Part shown: piece by piece, positions 9,011 to 17,977 of the stretch
How positions within the stretch are numbered: the stretch's first letter is position 1
Layout: every line of letters starts with the position of its first letter
Source: an uncultured Anaeromusa sp.
GTDB lineage: Bacteria; Bacillota; Negativicutes; Anaeromusales; Anaeromusaceae
DNA length: 64,000 bases
Reading direction: 5' to 3'
Assembly: GCF_963668665.1 (NCBI RefSeq)
Contig: NZ_OY764901.1
Span: 1 to 64,000, forward strand
The notes under the pieces: generated by a model
The model's input: the letters and a program-made list of their open reading frames with translations, nothing else
Databases searched by the model: none
Told to the model about the DNA's origin: nothing
Position numbers and translations under genes: made by a program

Positions 9011-9157
9011 TTACACGACCATAATCAGACGTAAAATAAACGGTATTAATGTCATCCCAGCCATAATTTGCACTTTGATGTCCTTTTGAGTAAACAATTC
9101 CCACACTAACAAAACAGATATAATTGCTATAATCAGTTGATAGACCAACTTCATCAT
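9011..9157 (-). CDS. 48-residue membrane protein of the permease operon
   Basis: A short ORF starting MMKLVYQ after a good AGGAGG site and ending 12 bases before the hydrolase start. It holds two hydrophobic stretches (LIIAIISVLLVWEL and IMAGMTLIPFILRLIMVV), a helical hairpin. It lies 13 bases after the TRAP permease gene, where a DctQ small subunit would be expected. It is far too short for DctQ (usually about 150-180 residues, four helices). It may be a reduced helper subunit. No known family was recognised. Confidence 0.6.
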   Translation of the reverse strand: MMKLVYQLIIAIISVLLVWELFTQKDIKVQIMAGMTLIPFILRLIMVV

Positions 9158-9170
9158 GCGTATTTTCCTC

Positions 9171-10445
9171 CTACAAAATAATTTTGGCAATCGGTTCAGC
9201 AAACTGTATAATAACCAAACCAATGATTATAGCTGCAATTACGGGCGCTAAGCACGGACGAATAATATTCATATAATTACTTTCACCTATAATTTGGGCC
9301 GTGACAACAGGCGTCAAGGCAACAGGGGGGGTAAAGCTTCCCATACCGGTAATCAAAGACAAAGCGGAGATCGTAATGATCTGATTTGATCCTAACAAGG
9401 CCAGCGCAAAAGGAACACCAAGCACACTGGCTGAACCAAAAACAGAAATTCCTCCAAAAGCCGGTAGGAACACAGCCATACCCAAAAGCATCAAATAAGA
9501 AGGGATACTTAACATATTCACAACGATGTATCCTCTTAACCCGATTAGCGTCATAACTTCAATGAGCATACCTACACCAATCAAAAGGCTTACAATCGGT
9601 AAAATCTCTGTAATACCTGCTTTTGCCACCTTAGGCAATGAAAACTTTTTCCCACTTAAACAAGCCAAAATAGTCACTACACAAAAGGTCAGCGGCAGAC
9701 CCGGGTCTGGAAGGGCTTCTGGAAAAGCTTTAGGCCCCACCATTAAAACTAACATCACCAAGAGTGGCAAATACAACAAAAGTCCGCTTTCTGTTTTTTC
9801 CTGTTTATAGTTTTCTACAATGGTTTCTAAGTTAGCTGTTTTAGCATAGCTATATCCCAAATACAAGGTAGTGATTATGGCAAGCGGCAGCGTTATCATC
9901 AATAAAACACTATTAAAGCCAATATAAGGGACATCCATTCCCGCGCCAATAATCATTACAATAATATTAACAGGCGGAGCAATCATCCCATAAACAGACG
10001 CCATGGTAATAATAGCCCCAGCAATATACCTAGGCATGTTAAGCTGCATTAATACCGGAGCCAATAAAATACCGGTACTCAATACTGACGCAGAACACGA
10101 ACCGGTTATAGCTCCTGGAAACATAATCAATAACGTAATTACAATTAACAAAGTCAAGGGAGAACGACCAAAACGAATAATCAAATCCCTTGTCAACGAC
10201 TGAAGCAAGCCATTTTCTTCTATGGCTTTCATGAAAATCATGGCTGTAATAAGCACTAAAGAAACATCAAGGTACCCAAACATGCCATTTACCACATGTT
10301 CAAATATTTCTAGGTTTATATGTCCTGCAGCCACCGCTAAAATAACACTTGTAACAGCTAAGGCAATACCTACAGGTAACTTACCCCACATAACTAACCC
10401 TAAGAAAGAGGCTAGCATTAGCAGAACTAAAAGCAACTCCATCAA
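9171..10445 (-). CDS. TRAP-type transporter large permease (DctM-like)
   Basis: A 424-residue protein with about 12 membrane helices in two repeats. It carries the DctM/ion-transporter signatures PGAITGSCSASVLSTGI in the first half and SALSLITGMGSFTPPVALTPVV in the second. Such permeases use a sodium gradient to import carboxylates. The usual partners, a DctP solute receptor and a DctQ subunit, are not recognisable here, although a small lipoprotein is encoded just upstream and a 48-residue membrane protein just downstream. In this context glutamate or a glutamyl peptide is a reasonable cargo guess. Confidence 0.85.
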   Translation of the reverse strand: MMELLLVLLMLASFLGLVMWGKLPVGIALAVTSVILAVAAGHINLEIFEHVVNGMFGYLDVSLVLITAMIFMKAIEENGLLQSLTRDLIIRFGRSPLTLLIVITLLIMFPGAITGSCSASVLSTGILLAPVLMQLNMPRYIAGAIITMASVYGMIAPPVNIIVMIIGAGMDVPYIGFNSVLLMITLPLAIITTLYLGYSYAKTANLETIVENYKQEKTESGLLLYLPLLVMLVLMVGPKAFPEALPDPGLPLTFCVVTILACLSGKKFSLPKVAKAGITEILPIVSLLIGVGMLIEVMTLIGLRGYIVVNMLSIPSYLMLLGMAVFLPAFGGISVFGSASVLGVPFALALLGSNQIITISALSLITGMGSFTPPVALTPVVTAQIIGESNYMNIIRPCLAPVIAAIIIGLVIIQFAEPIAKIIL

Positions 10446-10493
10446 AAACTCTCCTCCTCAAAACCTCTTTAAGCAAATTTAAGTTTTAGGAAA

Positions 10494-10529
10494 CAAATGG
10501 CGGCTCAGAATAGTCTGAGCTGCCATTTG
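10494..10529 (-). terminator. Hairpin terminator after the small lipoprotein gene
   Basis: CAAATGGC.GCTCAGA pairs with TCTGAGC.GCCATTTG, with one mismatched position per arm. It lies 22 bases past the lipoprotein stop and before the permease gene, so it could attenuate transcription between receptor-like lipoprotein and permease. Confidence 0.6.
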
Positions 10530-10550
10530 TAGTGCTTCCCTGCCGCCGTT

Positions 10551-11168
10551 TTACTTGAATGCCGCCTTCAGATACTTTCCTGTGTCTGCAATATTAGCCG
10601 GGAAATCGATTGGCATTTTTCCGGCTACTGCTTTGCTAAACGCTTTATCTGTGTCGCCGTCAGCAACGACAATCGCATAGTTGGCTTCGTTCATTAAGGG
10701 AATAAAACGATCCGTCAATTCTCCCCTGCGCGAAGATCCACCCACATGCATTGCAATAATTTTAATGTTCTTTTCTTTCGCTTTGGCAATTAGAGCCTTA
10801 GCTCTTTGCTCTTCCTGCGCTTGGTTAACTCCAGCAGCGCCCATGCCTTTCGAACTGCCGCCAATTACCAAAACAAGTGTTTTTTCGTTAGCCAATGCAT
10901 CCGCCTTTGCAGCTACATTATACTCACACTTCAAGCCATTTCGTTCTACCAGAGCTTTAACCATCTGTGCATCGGCACTTTGTCCAATAGAAGTGAGAAG
11001 GATCGGTTGTTCAAATTCTGCACTTTTCAATCCACTTGCCGCAGCTTGCTGCTCCTGCTTGGCCGGTGATTGCTTTGCATCTCCACCGCCGCCACAGCCT
11101 GCTAATAGCAGGCCGGAAAAGATACAAGCCACCGCCAAAGAGCACCCGCGTAAAATACCTTTTTTCAC
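10551..11168 (-). CDS. Exported lipoprotein of the glutamyl-transport locus (DUF6305-like)
   Basis: A 205-residue lipoprotein: signal peptide with lipobox LLAGC, a Gly-rich and Gln/Ala-rich linker, then a small alpha/beta domain. The domain has PILLTSIGQSADAQMVKALVERN and LVLVIGGSSKGMGAAG, which reads like a sugar/nucleotide-type fold. It resembles proteins annotated DUF6305, though that assignment is from memory. It lies between the gamma-glutamyltransferase and the TRAP permease and may act as an extracytoplasmic substrate receptor in place of DctP. That role is inference. The start has a strong upstream ribosome site. Confidence 0.65.
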   Translation of the reverse strand: MKKGILRGCSLAVACIFSGLLLAGCGGGGDAKQSPAKQEQQAAASGLKSAEFEQPILLTSIGQSADAQMVKALVERNGLKCEYNVAAKADALANEKTLVLVIGGSSKGMGAAGVNQAQEEQRAKALIAKAKEKNIKIIAMHVGGSSRRGELTDRFIPLMNEANYAIVVADGDTDKAFSKAVAGKMPIDFPANIADTGKYLKAAFK

Positions 11169-11279
11169 CTATAATAACCCCTTTCAAAATAAAACTACCC
11201 ACGTGGTTCTTTAAGCTAATTCACTGTATCCATTTTGATTCCCTATATTTTCTCTTTTTTATCTGCTGCCCCCATTGAA

Positions 11280-13004
11280 TCAATACCCAACAGCAACTCC
11301 ATCACGCCGTGGATCCGCGCCGCCTCGGAGCTTTCCGTCAGGAGTGTACATCACGCCTTGTACTCCTCCAAAGAAAAGATCTAAAGGATTTTTCATCGTA
11401 AATTTATGCCCGCGCGCTTCTAAATTTTTTATTACCTCTTGCGAAACACTTGACTCAATGTCTGTAGTTTTGGCATTCGGATTATGATATCTTGGCGCTT
11501 CAATGGCAGCCTGAATATCCATGCCAAAATCAATAATATTAACTAGAACATTAGCAACTGCCGAAATGATCCTAGGCCCCCCCGGCGATCCTAAGGTCAT
11601 AAATGGTTTGCCATCTTTTAATACAATAACTGGCGACATGCTGCTCAATGGTTTTTTACCAGGTTCCGGTGAATTGATTTTTCCTAAAGCGCCATCAAAA
11701 TCTTCCATATGATCGTTCATCATAATTCCGGTTCCTTCCGGAACAACGCCGCCACCATAAAAATGATTAATCGACTTGGTAACACTAATCATATTTCCTT
11801 CTTTATCGATAATCGAGAAAGATGTAGTGCTTCCAGCTTCATAGGGATTAGGATTTCCCGGGGCCACTTTGTCATCGCTGGCTTTCTGTTGATTAATCTG
11901 ACCACGTTCTTGTGCTGCGTACTTTTTATTAAGAAGCCCTGTCGACGGTATTTCAATGAAAGAAGGATCTCCCATATACTTACTTCTATCTGCAAAAGCA
12001 AGTTTTTGCGTTTCGATAAAATCATGAATGTAATCCGCTGAAGTAGCTCCCATTTTAGTAATTTCAAAGCCTTCCAACACGTTAAGTATTTCTGCTACCG
12101 TCAAGCCGCCAGAAGACGGCGGAGGAACTACTTCAATTGTATAGCCACGATAGGTAGATTTAAGTGGTTCACGCAATACAGCTTGGTAGTTAGCCAAATC
12201 TTCTTTAGTAATCCACCCACTACCATTTTTTTGATAATCCTTGGCTATTGCATCTGCAAGTTCACCTTTATAAAAAACTTCAGCCCCACCTTGAGCAATT
12301 TTTTTCAAGCTTTTCGCATAGTCTTTATTTATGACTTTATCTCCAGCTTGTACTGGCAAGCCGTCCTTAATAAAGGTTTTTTCGAAAAATGCTTTAGAGG
12401 GAAATTTTTGCATACGATCAAATTCATCGGTCGTAATTTTGCTCAAATTTTGAGAAATTACAAGACCTTCTTCTGCTTGTTTAATGGCAGGTTGCATTAA
12501 GTCAGCCCATTTCATAGAGCCAAACTTTTTATTTATCATATCCATCCCGGCAACTTCTCCCGGCACGCCGGCAGAATACCAGCCTGTCGCCAGTGCATCA
12601 TCAAGTATTTTTCCTTTTTCATCTCTCTTGTAAAAATTTGCGTTCCCTTTTTGAGGTGCAACTTCCCGGAAATCAATTACGTAACTTTTTTGTTCTTTTG
12701 CTACATAAACAATAGCAAAACCGCCGCCACCAATTCCCGAAGCATTAGGCTCTACCACGCCTAAAGTAAATGCCGTCGCTACTGCGGCATCAAATGCATT
12801 CCCACCTTTTTTCAATACTTCCAGACCAGCCTGTGCTGCAAGCGGATGCGCAGCTGCTACAACCCCTTGAGTTGCAGTTACATCGCGTTTCGACGCTTCT
12901 GCCGCCGCTTGTTGCTTTGGAGCCTGATCTGTTTTTCCACAACCAACCACACACATTAAAACAAAAAGAGTTCCTAAAATGGCCGCTACTATTCGTTTTC
13001 CCAC
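11280..13004 (-). CDS. ggt: Gamma-glutamyltransferase lipoprotein
   Basis: A 574-residue Ntn hydrolase that cleaves or transfers gamma-glutamyl groups. A lipoprotein signal peptide (C22 in CVVGC) places it outside the cytoplasm. It has the family opening motif GVVAAAHPLAAQAGLEVL and the autoprocessing site AGSTTSFSIID, where T393 should become the N-terminal nucleophile of the small subunit. ENSP-type loops and the SSMSPVIVLKDGKP and LGSPGGPRI signatures follow. Full family length. The start is GTG after AAGGAGG. As the first gene of the cluster that includes glutamyl-polymer synthesis genes, it probably releases glutamate from gamma-linked peptides for uptake by the permease downstream. Confidence 0.93.
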   Translation of the reverse strand: MGKRIVAAILGTLFVLMCVVGCGKTDQAPKQQAAAEASKRDVTATQGVVAAAHPLAAQAGLEVLKKGGNAFDAAVATAFTLGVVEPNASGIGGGGFAIVYVAKEQKSYVIDFREVAPQKGNANFYKRDEKGKILDDALATGWYSAGVPGEVAGMDMINKKFGSMKWADLMQPAIKQAEEGLVISQNLSKITTDEFDRMQKFPSKAFFEKTFIKDGLPVQAGDKVINKDYAKSLKKIAQGGAEVFYKGELADAIAKDYQKNGSGWITKEDLANYQAVLREPLKSTYRGYTIEVVPPPSSGGLTVAEILNVLEGFEITKMGATSADYIHDFIETQKLAFADRSKYMGDPSFIEIPSTGLLNKKYAAQERGQINQQKASDDKVAPGNPNPYEAGSTTSFSIIDKEGNMISVTKSINHFYGGGVVPEGTGIMMNDHMEDFDGALGKINSPEPGKKPLSSMSPVIVLKDGKPFMTLGSPGGPRIISAVANVLVNIIDFGMDIQAAIEAPRYHNPNAKTTDIESSVSQEVIKNLEARGHKFTMKNPLDLFFGGVQGVMYTPDGKLRGGADPRRDGVAVGY

Positions 13005-13062
13005 ACTGTTTCCTCCTTATAATTTCTTGTGTTGATCTATTTGCTGTTTTTTCAACTTTTAG

Positions 13063-13078
13063 TTTATTTGCAAATAAA
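13063..13078. promoter_or_regulatory. 16-bp palindrome upstream of ggt
   Basis: TTTATTTGCAAATAAA is a perfect palindrome about 60 bases before the ggt start. It lies in an AT-rich promoter region and could be an operator for the operon. The rest of 13079-13353 shows no gene, repeat or hairpin that I can support. Confidence 0.35.
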
Positions 13079-13353
13079 TAAACACTTATAGTTTTGTTTC
13101 GCTTTCAATTTTATTTAACCTATTTTTTCTCTTTTTTCTCTAATAAATAATGATTAGTCTTGCCTTCTTTGATAAAGCAACTACGGTTTTGCAAATCAGA
13201 AACAGAAAAAAGACACGCAAGCCATTCCCTGACGAATAGAGTCACTACACTCATTCATCGCAAGAAACTGCAAACATGTCCCTGTCCTCTGAACTAATTT
13301 AATCCTTTCAACCTTTCGCTCTCGGCTACGCTCCCCCTACAGGCGATTTAATT

Positions 13354-14028
13354 CTATGCGGCGTTTTTTCTAGTCCACTTTTGAGAAAGAGTAGATTTAT
13401 GGTTCATTAAGATAATGGATCCTATTACTAAAATGATACCACCACTATTCACCATATTCACCTGCTCATTAAAGATTGCAACACCAAATTCCGCGGCAAT
13501 AGCTGTTTCAACGGACGCAATCACAGGGGCTTTGCTAGCCGCTTCAGCCAAAACTCCATCTACTATTCTTGTTTCTACACTGATAGTAGATTCTAACACA
13601 TTCAATCCGGTAACTTCATTTTCTGGATCGATCATCCCAAGAAATTCTCGGTGTGCCCACGTATAGGCATAAACATGCAGCGCCACACCTAATCAATACA
13701 AACGATTTTCATTTTGACTCAAAAAAACATCTTCTATCATCTTATTAGCAAGCTCACTATTTTTCTTACATATCAATTTTTCAGATATATGACGATTACC
13801 TTCTTCACTAATATTTTGCCATAATTCACGTCCAGAAAAGCGAGCGTTGTATGCGATACCATCCTGCAACGTACAAGGCACCATTGCATCCCTTAAGTAC
13901 AGCGGATTCTCATTATAATTATCATCTACAAATTATGAACTATTAGCAATGATTTTAGAGCTATTTGAATTAATCCCCACCCATCTTGATAAAACATATA
14001 TTGTTCCAAAATGAAAATCAATATTCAT
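13354..14028 (-). pseudogene. Decayed DUF6765-like gene joined to an EamA transporter tail
   Basis: Starting at an ATG after GGAGGGG, the frame reads MNIDFHFGTIYVLSR, stops at TAA (13933-13935), then continues in the same frame with FVDDNYNENPLYL...LANKMIEDVFLSQ. It stops again at TGA (13693-13695) and resumes LGVALHVYAYTWAHREF. This is the order seen in DUF6765-type proteins. Both stops are one C-to-T step from Gln (CAA) and Arg (CGA). The last 70 residues (APVIASVETAIAAEFGVAIFNEQ...GGIILVIGSIILM) look instead like the final helices of an EamA/DMT permease. It is thus a dead gene fused to another dead gene. No product is expected. Confidence 0.65.
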
Positions 14029-14210
14029 TAATACCCCTCCTATATATTCAAATAACTTTCAGATTCCCCTGCAAGCTCCTCCTTTCCTGAAAATGATAGG
14101 ATGTTCTTTATTTATCTCCTTTCGCGTTTAATCTCGTCCGTTCTATCTTTTTTTCATAATTGCTTCTCTTTGATTTCTACAACCTCCTGTTTTTTTCTTC
14201 CAGTTATTCA

Positions 14211-14258
14211 AAAAAGCGCCAATGCATACGGATTTTGACCGTACGCATTGGCGCTTTC
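14211..14258 (-). terminator. Terminator after the MocR gene (recurring hairpin family)
   Basis: GCGCCAATGC.TACGG pairs with CCGTACGCATTGGCGC, with A and T runs on both sides, so it could work in either direction. It lies 64 bases past the regulator stop. Near-identical hairpins occur at 17129, 18673 and 33301. The preceding stretch 14029-14210 holds no recognisable gene. Confidence 0.8.
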
Positions 14259-14321
14259 TTACGTTCTTTATGATAATTTCAAGCGGTTCGCGAGTTCATA
14301 CCGACTTTGCCAAAATACAAC

Positions 14322-15812
14322 TTATGGATTTACGATGGCCTGGTTAAGTATCTTGCAAAGTATATCCAGTGCTTTAGGTAGGTCTGCATCGGAAAGATTC
14401 GTCCAGCAAATTCGCAAATGATTGAGTTCCGGCTCCCCAGGATAAAAAATAGAACCTGGCAAATAGTGAATCCCCTGGTTATGAGCCGTACTAAGCAAGT
14501 CATCGGCAGATATTTCAGGAGGCAACGTGAGCCAAAGATACATTCCCCCACAGATTTTTTTAAATTTAAAGCTCGGATGAAGATTTTCAGTAAGACTCTT
14601 ACTAACCAAGCTGCTTCGAGCCGTTAATTTCTGATTCAAGTTTTTTATAAAAGTGACCAGCTGTGGATTGGCAAAGAGCGGAACAAGCGCTTTTTGAAGC
14701 CACAAGGGAGATCCCAGGTCAGAAATCGATTTTGCCGCCAGCAAGCGATTAAATATAGTCCCATGGGCCACCATAACTCCTAATCTAAGTCCGGGAAAAA
14801 GAAATTTGCTAAATCCTTTTAGGTAGATTACTCGTCCAGAGCGATCTAATGATTTAAGTGTTGGAGGTGTTTTCATGGCGGAAAGACTATTGGGAAACGA
14901 CAGCTCTCTATGGGGATCGTCTTCGAGGATCAGAATATTATTATTTTCCGCAAACTCAAGCAGGTCTTTGCGACGTCGAAGCGACATGATTGCGCCGGTT
15001 GGGTTTTGGTACGTTGGTACTGTGTATATGGCTTTAATTTTTGTTTGTGTTGCAAGTTCTTCTAGTATGTCAATTCGGATTCCCTCGTCGTCAATGGGTA
15101 TTGGCTGAATTACGGCGTGACTGAAGCGAAATGCATCAATAGCTCCGGAAAAACAAGGAGTTTCCATAGCCACAACATCCTTGGGCCCTAAAAAAGTCCT
15201 AGCAAATAAATCGATTCCTTGTTGGGTCCCATTCGTAACCAGCAGTTGATGCGGTTGAGTTGGTATTCCCTGGTTTGCTAAATAGTTGCAAATTTGCTTT
15301 AGCAGCTCTGGGTCGCCTTGGTATGGAGAGCGGCTTCCAAGCGCTTGAGGGTATTTCTGTAGCGCTTCTTGTATGGATTCTTGCAACATGGTAACGGGAA
15401 ATAAGGAATGATGTATAGAAGCGGTAGCCATATCCAGAAATTGAGAAGGAAGTCTTACGCTGCTCTGGCTCCAAAAGCTTGCCCGCGGAAGATAATCTTG
15501 AATCGATACATGCCAATTGTACGGGGAAACACCGTTTTGGTCATTATCTTGCGGAGCGCCGTTTTGTATAGCGCTATGGCATTTTACAAACGTTCCTTTT
15601 CCGCGAATGGTTTTAATTAGTCCATCTTTTTCAAGTGATTTATATACCCTATGTGCGGTAACTAAGCTTATATTCAAACCGCGTGCTAGCTCTCGAACCG
15701 ACGGGAGCGCACAATCTTCTTCCAACAGGCCCGAACGAATGCGCTGGGCAATTTCGAGCTTAATCTGCTCTTGAATAGACGTTTTTGAATGTCGATCAAT
15801 CGATATATTCAA
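14322..15812 (-). CDS. MocR/PdxR-type regulator: GntR domain fused to aminotransferase domain
   Basis: A 496-residue protein. Residues 5-77 form a GntR winged helix (LPSVRELARGLNISLVTAHRVYKSLEKDGLI), followed by a linker and a fold-type-I aminotransferase domain (about 115-490). The PLP lysine K336 lies in YLKGFSKFLFPGLRLG, and TVPTYQNPTG and EDDPHREL are also conserved. Such fusions sense PLP or amino-acid adducts and control nearby genes. It is divergent from an L-threonine-aldolase-like gene with about 220 bases between them. Paired TGTTATACA repeats lie just ahead of its start, as is usual for MocR sites. It probably regulates that aldolase and itself. Confidence 0.9.
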   Translation of the reverse strand: MNISIDRHSKTSIQEQIKLEIAQRIRSGLLEEDCALPSVRELARGLNISLVTAHRVYKSLEKDGLIKTIRGKGTFVKCHSAIQNGAPQDNDQNGVSPYNWHVSIQDYLPRASFWSQSSVRLPSQFLDMATASIHHSLFPVTMLQESIQEALQKYPQALGSRSPYQGDPELLKQICNYLANQGIPTQPHQLLVTNGTQQGIDLFARTFLGPKDVVAMETPCFSGAIDAFRFSHAVIQPIPIDDEGIRIDILEELATQTKIKAIYTVPTYQNPTGAIMSLRRRKDLLEFAENNNILILEDDPHRELSFPNSLSAMKTPPTLKSLDRSGRVIYLKGFSKFLFPGLRLGVMVAHGTIFNRLLAAKSISDLGSPLWLQKALVPLFANPQLVTFIKNLNQKLTARSSLVSKSLTENLHPSFKFKKICGGMYLWLTLPPEISADDLLSTAHNQGIHYLPGSIFYPGEPELNHLRICWTNLSDADLPKALDILCKILNQAIVNP

Positions 15813-15834
15813 CGTTTTCCTCCAGACGCCTTAG

Positions 15835-15863
15835 TGTTATACACCAACATTGACTGTTATACA
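15835..15863. promoter_or_regulatory. Direct repeat, candidate MocR operator
   Basis: TGTTATACA occurs twice (15835-15843 and 15855-15863), 20 bases apart, about two helical turns. The sites lie between the MocR start and the divergent aldolase gene. Tandem direct repeats with this phasing are the usual MocR binding layout. A TTGACT element overlaps the second copy and may be part of the rightward promoter. Confidence 0.5.
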
Positions 15864-16030
15864 TATAGCGGCTTTATTATTATACTATGCCAAAGCTGAT
15901 AATAATTCAATAATTATCAGGATTATGAAGAGTATACAAGCCAAGAGGCTTCAGACACAGGAGGTTATGGTGTTACAGCAATAAAACAGTTTACCCATCC
16001 AATGACTTTATTTCGAAGGGGGATTATCCA

Positions 16031-17083
16031 ATGTATAGTTTCAAAAACGATTATAGTGAAAGCGCTCATTCCAATATCCTAAAAGCGATTGTTGCTTCCG
16101 GCTTTGAGCAAAACGACGGATACGGCATGGATTCGCATTGCGAAAATGCAAAAGCCTTGATTCGCAATGCCATTCAATATGAAAATGCGGATATCCACTT
16201 TCTTCCTGGCGGAACGATTGCTAATTTGACGTTTCTTTCCCATTCTCTGAGACCCTACCAAGCTGTCATCTCTGCAGATGTTGGTCATATTAACATTCAT
16301 GAAACGGGAGCCATCGAAGCCAGCGGGCATAAAATCCTCGATATTGTAACCCCGAATGGCAAACTAACGCCGGAACTAATTCAACCCGTTCTTGACCAAC
16401 ATCAAGATGAGCATTGGGTACAACCTAAAATTGTCTTTATTTCCAATCCGACCGAGGTTGGCACCATCTACTTTAAAGCAGAGCTTGAAGCGCTTTCTAC
16501 ATATTGCAAGGAAAACGATCTGTTGCTCTATTTAGATGGGGCTAGGCTAGCAATGGGCTTAACCGCTCGAGAAAATGACATTACCATTGCCGATTTGCCA
16601 AAACTTGTCGATGCATTCTATATTGGCGGAACAAAAGTGGGAGCTTTATTCGGAGAGGCTTTGGTCATTATTAATGATTTTTTGAAAAAAGATTTCCGCT
16701 TCAATATGAAACAGCGTGGCGCCATTTCAGCCAAAGGATGGCTTCTTGGTATGCAATTCGAAGAGCTATTCAAGAATGATTTATATTTCAAATTGGGAGC
16801 GCATACAAATAAAATGGCCTATTTGCTGAAGGAATTTTTCGAGGATGCCGGTTTCGATTTTGTTGCTGAACCTCATTCTAACCAACTATTCCCCATATTT
16901 CCTAACTGGTTAGTAGACGCGATATCTCAAAAATATATTACCTCTATCTGGAGCAAGCCGGATAACGAACATACCTGTATTCGTTTTTGTACGTCATGGG
17001 CTACCAAGGAAGAAGCCATTCGCTCTTTCAAAGAAGATTTCACTAAAATAATAAACCAGCATAACGCTTGTTCTTTAGACTGA
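16031..17083 (+). CDS. Low-specificity threonine aldolase / beta-eliminating lyase family
   Basis: A 350-residue fold-type-I PLP enzyme. It has MYSFKNDYSESAH at the start (family DNYSE-like opening), HINIHETGAIE, LYLDGARLAMGL, and the PLP lysine K202 in FYIGGTKVGALFGEA. These enzymes split threonine or allo-threonine to glycine and acetaldehyde, or related beta-hydroxy amino acids. The ATG follows GAAGGGGG. It is divergently paired with a MocR regulator, which fits control by a PLP-linked effector. The precise substrate cannot be decided from the sequence. A strong hairpin terminator follows. Confidence 0.85.
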   Translation: MYSFKNDYSESAHSNILKAIVASGFEQNDGYGMDSHCENAKALIRNAIQYENADIHFLPGGTIANLTFLSHSLRPYQAVISADVGHINIHETGAIEASGHKILDIVTPNGKLTPELIQPVLDQHQDEHWVQPKIVFISNPTEVGTIYFKAELEALSTYCKENDLLLYLDGARLAMGLTARENDITIADLPKLVDAFYIGGTKVGALFGEALVIINDFLKKDFRFNMKQRGAISAKGWLLGMQFEELFKNDLYFKLGAHTNKMAYLLKEFFEDAGFDFVAEPHSNQLFPIFPNWLVDAISQKYITSIWSKPDNEHTCIRFCTSWATKEEAIRSFKEDFTKIINQHNACSLD

Positions 17084-17128
17084 CTTACGCCAAAACCATA
17101 TTATCTTGTTCCTCTTTGCGAACGAACA

Positions 17129-17175
17129 AAAAAGCGCCAGTGCATACGAATTCTTCTCGTACACACTGGCGCTTT
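17129..17175. terminator. Bidirectional terminator between aldolase and TfoX-like genes
   Basis: AAAGCGCCAGTG.ATACGA pairs with TCGTA.ACACTGGCGCTTT, flanked by an A run and a T-rich side. It serves convergent genes ending at 17083 and 17228. It is a member of the recurring hairpin family also found at 14211, 18673 and 33301. Confidence 0.8.
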
Positions 17176-17227
17176 CTATTCCGCATGTGCAACATTTTGC
17201 AACAGCCTAGATAAAGCTTTATAGTCT

Positions 17228-17548
17228 TTATTGTTTCTTCTTTCTCGGTTTTGGCACTGCCGTTATGGGTTCCAGAATGGCAATCACTTCTTTGCAAATA
17301 CCTGCGTTATCAATGTCCAAGATATAATGCTCCTTGGCGCCCTTGTACGGAATTCCCTTGTCCGCATCGCGCATGACTTCATCCAAACAGGGAAGCAGCT
17401 TCACAAATACCGTATCATCACACACCAGCAGGATGGGTTTATTATTCACATACACCATGTACTCTCCGAACATCTTTCGATAGCGAATTTGGCCTACTCC
17501 TGCAATTTGCTCACAAACGTATTCAATAAAATCCAAAGAAGTGCTCAT
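17228..17548 (-). CDS. TfoX N-terminal domain protein
   Basis: About 106 residues, made of a single TfoX/Sxy N-terminal domain: SLDFIEYVCEQIAGVG, YRKMFGEYMVYVNNKPILLVCDDTVFVK and YKGAKEHYILD are family signatures, and the tail is basic (PKPRKKKQ). Sxy proteins regulate competence in proteobacteria. In Firmicutes stand-alone TfoX-N proteins have no settled function. The start used is the ATG after GGAAAGGAG, 15 codons inside the longest reading frame. Confidence 0.8.
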   Translation of the reverse strand: MSTSLDFIEYVCEQIAGVGQIRYRKMFGEYMVYVNNKPILLVCDDTVFVKLLPCLDEVMRDADKGIPYKGAKEHYILDIDNAGICKEVIAILEPITAVPKPRKKKQ

Positions 17549-17630
17549 GCTGTTCTCCTTTCCAGTAACGATCCGAGATACCACAATTGTCAATTTAAAT
17601 TAGATATCTTAATTATACCCCATCAACAAC

Positions 17631-17669
17631 AAAAAGGCCTTCGAATATCTCGAAAGCCTTCCTATTTTT
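17631..17669 (-). terminator. Terminator after the small Cys-containing protein gene
   Basis: AAGGC.TTCGA pairs with TCGAAAGCCTT, flanked by A5 and T5 runs. It lies 13 bases past the stop of the small gene that begins at 17939, so it would end the MarR operon. Confidence 0.7.
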
Positions 17670-17681
17670 AGTTGCATTTAG

Positions 17682-17939
17682 CTATGATATGCCTTTAACC
17701 TGGATTTGCTGTTCTTGGGCATAGGTCTTTCCTTTATCACATTTTGGCGTAGCAAGACTGCAATGATTTTTGCACATAGGGCAAACTTCAGCTTGGAGTT
17801 CACTAGAAACCAACACAGCGTTCGGTGTCGACACTACGGTCCTTCCCCGGTGTCGCTTGTGGAACTTTCCGCCATGACGCCCTCGATGTCCGCCCTGTCT
17901 CCCGTATAAGAGATAAGCCAAACGCTTTAACAATCCCAT
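17682..17939 (-). CDS. Small basic protein with a Cys/His cluster, unknown function
   Basis: An 85-residue protein with an Arg/Gly/His-rich first half (GGHRGRHGGKFHKRHRGR) and a cluster CPMCKNHCSLATPKC that could bind a metal. It lies 38 bases after the MarR gene on the same strand and before a terminator, so it is probably in the same operon and repressed by that MarR. No known family was recognised. The company of a His-rich regulator suggests metal handling, but that is inference. Confidence 0.55.
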   Translation of the reverse strand: MGLLKRLAYLLYGRQGGHRGRHGGKFHKRHRGRTVVSTPNAVLVSSELQAEVCPMCKNHCSLATPKCDKGKTYAQEQQIQVKGIS

Positions 17940-17977
17940 ATCGTTCGCCCCCTTTCTACGCAGCTTTCAGCTAATGC

